Assembly: GCA_949296455.1 (NCBI GenBank)
Contig: CASFOZ010000007.1
Span: forward strand, 1 to 64,000
DNA: 64,000 nt
Direction: 5' to 3'
DNA from: an uncultured Eubacteriales bacterium
Lineage (GTDB): Bacteria > Bacillota > Clostridia > Christensenellales > CALVMC01
The position numbers and the translations under genes were made by a program. Shown here piece after piece: positions 44,602-52,484 of the stretch; position 1 is the first letter of the stretch; each line of letters starts with the position of its first letter. The notes below the pieces were generated by a model. The model made no database searches. It worked only from the letters and a program-made list of their open reading frames with translations, and was not told where the DNA came from.

Positions 44602-44673
44602 TTACTCGTTTTTAAAGTAAAAAGAGTTATTAAAGTAAAAGTATGCGCCAAAATTTTTAACCGATAAATTCAT
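44602..44673 (-). CDS. Phe/Tyr-rich leader peptide of the aro operon
   Basis: A 23-codon open frame begins 4 bases after AAAGGTG, about 13 bases into the predicted transcript, and ends at a UAA eight bases before the second pairing strand. Its sequence contains five Phe and three Tyr among 23 residues, with the cluster YFYF (codons 11-14) and FYF (18-20). A ribosome stalled there would cover the GGC-GCA pairing strand. Ribosome completion would cover the downstream strand and favour the terminator. A pause-type hairpin (44604-44627) overlaps the stop codon. This matches the control logic of pheA/trp leader peptides. Confidence 0.85.
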   Translation of the reverse strand: MNLSVKNFGAYFYFNNSFYFKNE

Positions 44674-44689
44674 AATTCACCTTTATTAC

Positions 44690-44718
44690 AGTATAGTACC
44701 TTTAAATTACATTGTCAA
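44690..44718 (-). promoter_or_regulatory. Promoter of the aroQ-tyrA operon
   Basis: A perfect TTGACA (44713-44718), 17 bases and TATACT (44690-44695). The -35 box is the last Leu-Thr codon pair of aroK. The transcript starts around 44683-44684, directly before the leader peptide's ribosome-binding site. Confidence 0.85.
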
Positions 44719-45240
44719 CGGTTTTGAAGTTTTTTTTGCGGCTTCCAAATAAATTTTATTTGCAAGTGCGTTAAAATCCACGGTTGAAAAGTCGCAATCT
44801 TCTAAAATCATATCGGCGGTGTTTTTGTAAATTTCCAAACGGCTTTCGTAAAGCTGCCAAAGTTCCATTGAGGTTTTATTTACCGCAAGCGGTCTTGACT
44901 GGCTTTTATGGATTCTCTGAAAGCACTTATCGAAAGGCGTATTCAAAAAAACGCAGAATGTATCTTTTGCTACGATTTTAGCGCAGTTCTCGTTATGTAA
45001 AGTTCCGCCGCCAAGAGCAAGTACAAAATCGTCGAAAGTTAAAGTTTCTATAAGAAGTTTTTTTTCTTTTGTGCGGAAATACTTCTCTCCGTTTATGTTG
45101 ATAATGTTTCTTACCGACATATTGCAGTCTTTTTCGATTATTCTGTCCAAATCAAGAAAATTTAAATTTAATCTTGCGGCAAGTCTTTCCGAAAAATAAC
45201 TTTTGCCCGACCCCATAAAACCGGTGATTGTAATTTTCAT
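44707..45240 (-). CDS. aroK: Shikimate kinase
   Basis: Phosphorylates shikimate at the 3-position. Walker A is GFMGSGKSYF; shikimate contacts are LDLDRIIE and the ALGGGT segment; the lid includes SQSRPLA. At 177 aa it is full length. It overlaps aroE by 4 bases and belongs to the polyamine transcript rather than the aro operon behind it. Its last codons contain the -35 box of the aro promoter. Confidence 0.95.
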   Translation of the reverse strand: MKITITGFMGSGKSYFSERLAARLNLNFLDLDRIIEKDCNMSVRNIININGEKYFRTKEKKLLIETLTFDDFVLALGGGTLHNENCAKIVAKDTFCVFLNTPFDKCFQRIHKSQSRPLAVNKTSMELWQLYESRLEIYKNTADMILEDCDFSTVDFNALANKIYLEAAKKTSKPLTM

Positions 45241-46070
45241 TGAAATTTCTCCTCTAAAAATTCGTTTGCCTTTCGTGTTAGCGATTCTATCTGTTCATCG
45301 TTGAATTCACTTCCAAGCCAAATGCTTTGAGACATCGCCGCCTGACTTACAAGCATTACAAGCCCTGTCGAAGCTTTTATTCCGTTATCTCTCGCTAATT
45401 TTACCAAAGCCGTAGTTTTGGGATTATAAACCAAATCGTAAACATATTCAGAGTTTAAAACTACATCTTCGCTTACGGGAATACCTTTTATATCGGGATA
45501 TGTTCCCACGGGCGTGCAATTCACTATTAAATCGTATTTTCCCTTAACTTCGTTTATATCCTGTATTAAGCATTCTTTTAAATTAAAATTTTTCAGACGA
45601 TTTGAGATATCCCGTGCTTTGTTTGCCGAAGTACTTCTGACCGCAAAGGTAATATCGGTTTCAGAAAGAGCCAACTCAGCCGCAACTACCCCTGCCGCTC
45701 CGCCCGCTCCTAATATCAAGGCGCTTTCGATATTCCTATTGCAGATTTTTGAAAGACCTTTAATAAAGCCGTATCCGTCGGTATTGTAACCTTTTAATAT
45801 TCCGTTCTCTCTTTTAACGGTATTCACCGCACCGTATAAGGCTACTTTATCGTCTGTTTCATCGAGATATTTCAAAATAGTACTTTTATAAGGTATAGTA
45901 ACATTAAATCCTTTAAGAGTATAAATTTCGCTGTTTTTTCCGAGTTCCTGTTCGTTTATATCGTAAACATCGTAACTGTAATTAAAACCTGAAAGTGCAA
46001 AAAGTTCCTTATGAATAAAAGGCGAAATGGTATGCTTTAAATTTTTACCTATAAGCCCGTAATCTTTCAT
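45237..46070 (-). CDS. aroE: Shikimate dehydrogenase (NADP)
   Basis: Reduces 3-dehydroshikimate to shikimate. The start YGLIGKNLKHTISPFIHKE carries the shikimate-binding serine region; NVTIPYKSTILKYLDE holds the catalytic Lys (with Asp in AVNTV...NTDG); ALILGAGGAAGVVAAELA is the nucleotide loop. The length of 277 aa is normal. It starts at the stop of nspC (1-base overlap), so its expression follows the polyamine genes. Confidence 0.96.
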   Translation of the reverse strand: MKDYGLIGKNLKHTISPFIHKELFALSGFNYSYDVYDINEQELGKNSEIYTLKGFNVTIPYKSTILKYLDETDDKVALYGAVNTVKRENGILKGYNTDGYGFIKGLSKICNRNIESALILGAGGAAGVVAAELALSETDITFAVRSTSANKARDISNRLKNFNLKECLIQDINEVKGKYDLIVNCTPVGTYPDIKGIPVSEDVVLNSEYVYDLVYNPKTTALVKLARDNGIKASTGLVMLVSQAAMSQSIWLGSEFNDEQIESLTRKANEFLEEKFQ

Positions 46071-47203
46071 TATGACAACCTTTTTTTAAAATCTTCGTAC
46101 CCGAATTTTTTAACCGTAATAAATTTCCCGCTTTTATCTATTACATCGATATCGGGAAGATTGAAACCGTTAAAAGTATTGTTTTTTACCATAGTATAAT
46201 GCGCCATATCGCAAAAAATAATCTTATCGCCCGCATCGAGTTTTTTATCGAAGCGGTACCTTCCTACAACATCGCCTGCAAGACAAGTAGGTCCTGCCAA
46301 TATATATTCGTACCTACCTTTATCGCAAGAATTCAAGACCTTCGGCGTGTACGGCATTTCGAGAACATCGGGCATATGGCAAGCTGCCGATGCGTCTATT
46401 ATTGCGATATCGCAGCTGTTTTTGACAACCGATAAAACCTGCGCTACTAAATAGCCCGTATTAAGAGCCACCGCCTCTCCCGGTTCGAGATAAACTTTGA
46501 GAGGATATCTTTCTTTAAAATCCTTTACAATTTTAATAAGTTCTTCTCTGTCGTAATCCTCTCTTGTTATATGATGACCGCCGCCGAAATTAATCCATTT
46601 AAGATTTTTGAAGAATTTGGAAAACTTCTGTTCAACTACTTTTAAAGTACGCTTTAAAACATCGCTGTTCTGTTCGCACATAGTGTGAAAATGAAGTCCT
46701 GAAACTCCGCTTGGAATTTCTTTTAAATCGTTTATCTTTATTCCAAGCCTTGAATTTTTTGAACACGGATTATAAATTTCCGTTTCTATTTCCGAATATT
46801 CGGGATTAATTCTGAGCCCTACTTCTATATCTTTACCGCTCTTTAAAATTAAAGGATAAAACTTTTCATAATCGCTTATAGAATTAAATACGATATGGTC
46901 TGCATATTTAAGAATTTCGTTAAATTCGCTTTCTTTATATGCGGGGGAAAAAATATGGCATTCTCTTCCCTTCATATATTCAAAACCGAGCCTTGCTTCA
47001 AAAAGAGAACTTGCGCAACTTCCTTTAAGATATTCGGCTATCAAAGGATAAAAATAAAACATTGAAAAACCTTTCTGCGCAAGTAAAATTTCTGCTCCGC
47101 TGTTTTTTTGAACATAGTCGAGAATTTCAAGATTTTTTATAAGTAAATTTTCATCGACAATGTAGCAAGGCGTTTCGATTTCGGAAAGTAAATTTAAATC
47201 CAT
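46070..47203 (-). CDS. nspC: Carboxynorspermidine/carboxyspermidine decarboxylase
   Basis: A PLP enzyme of the alanine-racemase fold that decarboxylates carboxyspermidine to spermidine (or carboxynorspermidine to norspermidine). The PLP lysine is Lys44 in LLAQKGFS. GLHFHTMCEQNSD, WINFGGGHHITREDYD and YLEPGEAVALNTGYL are typical NspC segments. The length of 377 aa fits. It follows the matching dehydrogenase with a 1-base overlap, forming the complete two-step route. Confidence 0.95.
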   Translation of the reverse strand: MDLNLLSEIETPCYIVDENLLIKNLEILDYVQKNSGAEILLAQKGFSMFYFYPLIAEYLKGSCASSLFEARLGFEYMKGRECHIFSPAYKESEFNEILKYADHIVFNSISDYEKFYPLILKSGKDIEVGLRINPEYSEIETEIYNPCSKNSRLGIKINDLKEIPSGVSGLHFHTMCEQNSDVLKRTLKVVEQKFSKFFKNLKWINFGGGHHITREDYDREELIKIVKDFKERYPLKVYLEPGEAVALNTGYLVAQVLSVVKNSCDIAIIDASAACHMPDVLEMPYTPKVLNSCDKGRYEYILAGPTCLAGDVVGRYRFDKKLDAGDKIIFCDMAHYTMVKNNTFNGFNLPDIDVIDKSGKFITVKKFGYEDFKKRLS

Positions 47204-48408
47204 TAATCTACGAGCTCCGGATTGAAAGTCTCTTTGAAAGGAAGCCCGAACTTATTTAAATTTTCCATAAACGGATCGGGATTGAACTCTTCTATATTAT
47301 GAACGCCGGGCTTATTCCATGTTTTCGTCGCAAGCATCATAGCTCCTATCATGGCAGGTACTCCCGTTGTGTACGATATAGCCTGCGAACCGACTTCCTT
47401 GTAACATTCCTGATGGTCGCAAACATTATAAACATAATAATTAATATTCTTACCGTCTTTTTTACCCGTAAAAATACACCCTATATTTGTTTTTCCTTTT
47501 GTTCTTGGACCTAAACTTGCAGGGTCCGGAAGAACGGCTTTTAAAAACTGCAAAGGAACGATTTTCTTTCCTTCGAAGTCTATAGGTTCAATCGAAGTCA
47601 TACCTACATTTTCAAGAACCTTTAAATGAGTCAGATACCTTTCCGAAAAGGTCATAAAAAATCTTATTCTTTTTATTCCCTTGATATTTTTTGCAAGAGA
47701 CTCGATTTCTTCATGGTGTAAAAGATACATATCTTTTTTGCCGATTTCCGGAAAATCGTAAACCCTTTTGATTTCCATAGGTTCGGTTTCTATAAACTTA
47801 CCGTTTTCAAAGTAACTGCCCTTTGCGGTAACTTCTCTTATATTTATTTCGGGATTGAAGTTTGTCGCAAAAGGATAACCGTGATCGCCTGCGTTAGCGT
47901 CAAGGATATCGAGATAATTGATTTCGTCAAAATAATGTTTCATCGCATAAGCCGAAAAAACCCCCGTGACTCCCGGGTCGAAACCGCTCCCGAGAAGCGC
48001 CGTTATCCCCGCTTTTTCAAATCTGTCGTTGAATTCCCATTGCCATTTGTATTCGAATTTTGCAGTATCCTTAGGTTCGTAATTTGCCGTATCGACATAA
48101 TTCTTTCCCGTTTTAAGGCAAGCTTCCATAATCGTCAAATCCTGATACGGAAGGGCGAGATTCAAAACTACATCGGGATTGAATTTTTCGATAATGGCTA
48201 TTACTTCTTTGGTATTGTCTGCGTCAAGTCGAGCGGTCGTAATTTTTGTTGAAGTACCCTTTTTTTCGATACTTGCTTTGATAGCGTCGCACTTTGAAAG
48301 TGTTCTCGAAGCAATACAAAGTTCGTTAAACACTTCACTGTTCTGACAACATTTGTGTGCTGCAACGGAAGCTACTCCGCCTGCTCCTATCAATAGAATT
48401 TTACTCAT
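47203..48408 (-). CDS. Carboxy(nor)spermidine dehydrogenase, saccharopine dehydrogenase family
   Basis: Condenses L-aspartate semialdehyde with putrescine (or diaminopropane) and reduces the product to carboxy(nor)spermidine. The N-terminal Rossmann loop is LLIGAGGVASVAAHKC, with typical saccharopine-dehydrogenase-like segments NLALPYQDLTIMEACLKTGKNYVDTANYE and LLGSGFDPGVTGVFSAYA. Pairing with nspC, rather than lysine genes, decides the function. The length of 401 aa fits. It overlaps speB by 8 bases. Confidence 0.92.
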   Translation of the reverse strand: MSKILLIGAGGVASVAAHKCCQNSEVFNELCIASRTLSKCDAIKASIEKKGTSTKITTARLDADNTKEVIAIIEKFNPDVVLNLALPYQDLTIMEACLKTGKNYVDTANYEPKDTAKFEYKWQWEFNDRFEKAGITALLGSGFDPGVTGVFSAYAMKHYFDEINYLDILDANAGDHGYPFATNFNPEINIREVTAKGSYFENGKFIETEPMEIKRVYDFPEIGKKDMYLLHHEEIESLAKNIKGIKRIRFFMTFSERYLTHLKVLENVGMTSIEPIDFEGKKIVPLQFLKAVLPDPASLGPRTKGKTNIGCIFTGKKDGKNINYYVYNVCDHQECYKEVGSQAISYTTGVPAMIGAMMLATKTWNKPGVHNIEEFNPDPFMENLNKFGLPFKETFNPELVD

Positions 48409-49264
48409 AGTCTTTACCTCCCAAACTTAACAATAATTCTCTTATAATTTTACAAGCCGTCTGCGTAGAACAGCCTGACATATCGTAAACAGGACAAAGT
48501 TCAGTAACATCGAGTCCAACGATATTGAGTTTTGAAATTTTATAAACCGCTTTAAGCAAGTCGTTGAATCTTACTCCCCCTGCTTCGGGAGTTCCCGTAC
48601 CCGGAAAACACGAAGGGTCTAAAATATCCAAATCGAGAGTAAAATAAACCGGTTTGTCTTTAAGGGCTTCAACCACTTCGTCCAGTCCCGTAAAATCAAA
48701 CTTTGTCAGTATAGTGGAATTTTTTGCGAATTCAAACTCTTCCTTTTCTCCGCTTCTTATTCCGAACTGATATATTTTCCCTTCGCCTAAAATATCGAAA
48801 CATCTGCGCATAACTCCTGCGTGAGTAAGTCCCACTCCCAAGTAGTTATCACGCAAATCGGCATGAGCGTCGAACTGAATAACCCTTAAATCTTCGTAGA
48901 CTTCGGACGCCGCAAGAACGCTTCCTAATGTTACGAGATGTTCTCCACCTATCATAAAAGGAATTTTTCCGTCTCTGTAAATTCTGAGAGCGTAACCTTT
49001 TATTTCGTCGAGAGTCATATCGGCATCACCGATAGGAAGTTCCAAATCGCCGTCGTCGCAGACTGAAATCTCTCCGATATCCTTATCGATATACGGACTG
49101 TAAGTTTCCATTCCGAAGCTGTCGTTTCGTACCGCCGAACTTGCAAAGCGTGCGCCCGGTCTGAAAGACGTTGTACTGTCAAAAGGTGCGCCGAAAAGAA
49201 TTATATCGGCATCGTCGTATGCTTTGTCGCAACCTAAAAAAACTTTCGGTAATTTGTTAGCCAT
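48401..49264 (-). CDS. speB: Agmatinase
   Basis: Hydrolyses agmatine to putrescine and urea with a di-manganese site. The ureohydrolase motifs are GGEHLVTLG, VIQFDAHADLRDNYLG and LDLDILDPSCFPGTGTPEAGG. The length of 287 aa is normal for SpeB. It lies between speE (8-base overlap) and the carboxyspermidine dehydrogenase, and links SpeA to both spermidine-forming routes. Confidence 0.95.
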   Translation of the reverse strand: MANKLPKVFLGCDKAYDDADIILFGAPFDSTTSFRPGARFASSAVRNDSFGMETYSPYIDKDIGEISVCDDGDLELPIGDADMTLDEIKGYALRIYRDGKIPFMIGGEHLVTLGSVLAASEVYEDLRVIQFDAHADLRDNYLGVGLTHAGVMRRCFDILGEGKIYQFGIRSGEKEEFEFAKNSTILTKFDFTGLDEVVEALKDKPVYFTLDLDILDPSCFPGTGTPEAGGVRFNDLLKAVYKISKLNIVGLDVTELCPVYDMSGCSTQTACKIIRELLLSLGGKDYE

Positions 49265-50099
49265 TTAAAAGCTCCTTTACATAGTTAGGAAGTTTAAAAG
49301 CTCCCTCGTGAAGTTCGGTATTATAGTAACCTGTTTTAATTTTTAACTTATTCCATTTTTCCTTATTAAGGTAGTAAGGCGAATATTTTTTCGAAGCGAA
49401 TCCGAAAAGCCAATGTCCCGAAGGATAGGTCGGAATATGAGCCTGATAAACCTTATGCAAAGGAAACACCGCTTTTATATTTTTGTGGGCTCTTTGCATG
49501 GCTTTGGCGTCCTGCGGATAATAAGGGCTTTCGTGTTGATTGACGAGAATTCCGTCGTCTTTGAGCGCCTTGAAACAACTTCCGTAAAACTCTCTTGTAA
49601 AAAGACCTTCACCGGGTCCGAAAGGGTCAGTCGAATCGACGATAATCAAATCATACAAATCGGTTTTGTTCCTTACGAATTTCAAGCCGTCTTCATAATA
49701 AATTTTAACCCTTTTGTCGTTAAGTTTGCAAGCGGTTTGATTAAAATGTTTTTTGCATACTTCGACGACTTTTTTATCTATTTCCACCAAATCTATTGAT
49801 TTTACGCATTTATATTTGCAAAGTTCCCTTACGGTGCCGCCGTCGCCTGCTCCTATAACAAGAATATTCTGTGCGTTCGGGTGAACCGCCATAGGAACAT
49901 GAGTTATCATTTCGTGATAAATAAACTCGTCTTTTTCTGTAATCATAAGAAAGCCGTCGAGAGTAAGAATTCTTCCGAAATCGAAGGAATCGAAGATATC
50001 TATTCTTTGAAAATCGCTTTGAACGCTTACAATCTGCTTGTCTATTTTTATAGAAAATTTGACGTTAGGCGTATGGTTTTCGCTATACCAAAGTTCCAT
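49257..50099 (-). CDS. speE: Spermidine synthase
   Basis: Transfers aminopropyl from decarboxylated SAM to putrescine. The SAM-like binding loop VIGAGDGGTVREL, the DGLKFV and VDSTDPFGPGEGLFTREFY segments and HESPYYPQ follow the family order. The length of 280 aa is normal. It is 5 bases after speA. Confidence 0.96.
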   Translation of the reverse strand: MELWYSENHTPNVKFSIKIDKQIVSVQSDFQRIDIFDSFDFGRILTLDGFLMITEKDEFIYHEMITHVPMAVHPNAQNILVIGAGDGGTVRELCKYKCVKSIDLVEIDKKVVEVCKKHFNQTACKLNDKRVKIYYEDGLKFVRNKTDLYDLIIVDSTDPFGPGEGLFTREFYGSCFKALKDDGILVNQHESPYYPQDAKAMQRAHKNIKAVFPLHKVYQAHIPTYPSGHWLFGFASKKYSPYYLNKEKWNKLKIKTGYYNTELHEGAFKLPNYVKELLNG

Positions 50100-50104
50100 T
50101 TGAG

Positions 50105-51556
50105 TTACTCCTTTAAAACTTTTATATAATCGGCTTTTATATCTTCGGTTCCGAGAAGCTGACAGCCTTTGTCTTTTGCGTAACTTATATATTCAAGTAT
50201 TTTATCTGTAATTTCTTCGCCCGGAGCGAGAATAGGTATTCCCGGCGGATAACACATAACGAATTCCGAACATATTTTTCCTGCGCATTCTTCCCTTTTC
50301 AAAGAGATTTTATCCGAATAGAAGGCTTGTTGCGGAGGTAAAACAACTTTCGGAACGATATATTCGCTTTCGAACATACCGCTTTTGTCTTTTGAATAAA
50401 GCCTTTTGATTTCGAAAAGAGCAGATATAAGTCTTTCGATTTCAAGCGCTCTGTCCCCTGCGGAAATTATGGCAAGAATGTTCGCAATATCACCGAATTC
50501 AATTTGTATATTGTAATCGTCACGAAGAATATCGTAAACTTCTCTTCCTGCAAGACCTATATCTCTTGTATATACCGATAATTTTGTTTTATCGAAATCG
50601 AAGACATATTTATTGTCTATAAGTTCGTCGGCAAAAGCATAGTAGCCGCCAAGACCGTTAATCTCGTCTCTTGCGTAATTTACGAACTCCAAGGTTTTTT
50701 TGAATATTTCCTTTCCGTTTTGTTGAAGATTTTTTCTTGCAAGGTCAAGAGAAAGCATTAAAAGATAACTTGCGCTTGTTGTCTGAGTAAGGTTAATAAT
50801 CTGTCTTAAATAATCTGCGTTTACAGTTTCACGAGCAAGAAGAACGGAGCTCTGAGTCAAAGAGCCGCCCGTTTTATGCATACTGACCGCCGACAAGTCC
50901 ACACCTGCCGCCATAGCCGAAAGGGGCAAATTATCTCCGAAATAAAAATGTGCGCCGTGTGCCTCGTCGGCAAGAAGAAGCATATTATGTTTTTTGGTAA
51001 TTTCGGAAATTCTTTTAATATCGGAACAAATTCCGTAATAAGTGGGATTATTGATAAGAACGGCTTTTGCGTCCGGATTCTGCTTGATTTTCCGTTCTAC
51101 TTCTTCGGCGCTGACTCCCAAGGCAATACCGAGTTTTTCGTTTATACCGGTATCGAGATAAACCGGGATACCGCCTCCAACGACAAGAGCATTTATAACG
51201 CTTCTGTGAACGTTTCTCGGCAAAATGATTTTCTCTTTAGGTTTAACCGCATACATAATCATAGCCTGAACGGCTGCGGTAGTTCCGTTAACTATAAAAA
51301 AAGCCTCTTTGGCGCCGAAAGCTTCGGCGGCAAGAGCCTGAGCTTCTTTTATTACTCCTTCGGGATTGCAAAGATTGTCGAGAGGCTTCATTGAATTGAC
51401 ATCGCATTTCATACAAGTCTCCCCTAAAAATTCGGTAAGTTCCCTGTTGCCTCGTCCGCCCTTATGCCCGGGGACATCGAAGGGAACGACTCTGTTAGAC
51501 AAATGCTTTTTAAGCGCATCGAATAGCGGCGCTTTGAAAAAGTCCCGTTCTTTCAT
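50105..51556 (-). CDS. speA: Arginine decarboxylase (PLP, Orn/Lys/Arg family)
   Basis: A 483-aa fold-type I decarboxylase like Bacillus SpeA. The motifs are [10 protein letters not shown] at the start, [26 protein letters not shown] and [13 protein letters not shown], in which Lys228 binds PLP. The C-terminal small domain includes [13 protein letters not shown]. Members also include lysine and ornithine decarboxylases; arginine is favoured because agmatinase lies two genes downstream. It overlaps speD by 4 bases. Confidence 0.92.
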   Translation of the reverse strand: MKERDFFKAPLFDALKKHLSNRVVPFDVPGHKGGRGNRELTEFLGETCMKCDVNSMKPLDNLCNPEGVIKEAQALAAEAFGAKEAFFIVNGTTAAVQAMIMYAVKPKEKIILPRNVHRSVINALVVGGGIPVYLDTGINEKLGIALGVSAEEVERKIKQNPDAKAVLINNPTYYGICSDIKRISEITKKHNMLLLADEAHGAHFYFGDNLPLSAMAAGVDLSAVSMHKTGGSLTQSSVLLARETVNADYLRQIINLTQTTSASYLLMLSLDLARKNLQQNGKEIFKKTLEFVNYARDEINGLGGYYAFADELIDNKYVFDFDKTKLSVYTRDIGLAGREVYDILRDDYNIQIEFGDIANILAIISAGDRALEIERLISALFEIKRLYSKDKSGMFESEYIVPKVVLPPQQAFYSDKISLKREECAGKICSEFVMCYPPGIPILAPGEEITDKILEYISYAKDKGCQLLGTEDIKADYIKVLKE

Positions 51557-52362
51557 TTTTTATATATATTTACCCCGCTGAAAATTTCTATCATTTCCTT
51601 TCTTAAACAGTCGGTAATTTCAAGTCTTTTTTTCGGCGGCAATTCGTAAACATCGGTATTGAAAAGATAATTCTGAAGTTCTATATCTTTAATAAGCATT
51701 TTTGTATGGAAGATATTTGACTGATAGACGTTGACATCTATTGCGTCGTATTTTTTTAGAGTCTTTTCGTCTATATAATCCTGAATGGAAGTTATATCGT
51801 GGTCTATATAATATTTGACGCCCTTATCGTCTCTTGTAAAACCACGGACTCTGTAATCGATAGTCATAATATCGGAATCGAAATTTGCTATAAGATAATT
51901 GAGAGCGGTAAGCGGAGAAATTTCGCCGCAAGTAGAAACATCTATATCGACTCTGAAAGTTGAAATTGCGTTATCGGGATGGCTTTCGGGAAAGGTGTGA
52001 ACGGTAACATGACTCTTGTCGAGATGGGCGCAAACTGAATTGCGAGGCATTTCGAAATATTTACCTTTATTACAAGAAATATCTATTTCGTCGGGAGTAA
52101 GATTATCTTCCGCAATAAGAATGTTTACGGAAGCCCCTTGCGGGTCATAATCCTGTTTTGAAATATTTAAAATGGCGGCACCTATCAAATGCGTGACATC
52201 GCATAGAATTTTAGTTAAACGTTCGGAATCGTATTGCTCGTCGATATATGCAATATAATCCTGCTGTTCTCTTTTACTTTTTGCGTAGCAAACGTCATAA
52301 ATACTGAAACTTAAAGTTTTAGTAAGGTTATTGAAACCGTATAATTTTAATTTGTTTTCCAA
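51553..52362 (-). CDS. speD: S-adenosylmethionine decarboxylase proenzyme, E. coli type
   Basis: Provides decarboxylated SAM for SpeE. The 269-aa proenzyme aligns with the longer E. coli class, not the 120-aa Bacillus class: [25 protein letters not shown] at the start and self-cleavage at [13 protein letters not shown], between Lys116 and Ser117, the latter becoming the pyruvoyl group. Translation starts with TTG at 52362, chosen because no nearby ATG exists and the E. coli protein begins at this point. A candidate -10 TATAAT lies at 52402-52407; I see no clear -35. It is the first gene of the polyamine operon. Confidence 0.94.
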   Translation of the reverse strand: MENKLKLYGFNNLTKTLSFSIYDVCYAKSKREQQDYIAYIDEQYDSERLTKILCDVTHLIGAAILNISKQDYDPQGASVNILIAEDNLTPDEIDISCNKGKYFEMPRNSVCAHLDKSHVTVHTFPESHPDNAISTFRVDIDVSTCGEISPLTALNYLIANFDSDIMTIDYRVRGFTRDDKGVKYYIDHDITSIQDYIDEKTLKKYDAIDVNVYQSNIFHTKMLIKDIELQNYLFNTDVYELPPKKRLEITDCLRKEMIEIFSGVNIYKK

Positions 52363-52484
52363 CCGCCCTATTTCCTTAGTTTATTAGCTCCATAAAAGCC
52401 AATTATATGATATAAGAAAACGATAAGAATGTAAATTATTTTAATACATTTTTTTATATATTATAAATAATTTAAATAATAAAA

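Noticed and set aside
34687-44718. TRAP-binding (G/U)AG arrays in the aro region or near mtrB
   Set aside because: No run of GAG/TAG triplets at 2-3-base spacing was found; the aro leader is explained by the peptide attenuator.
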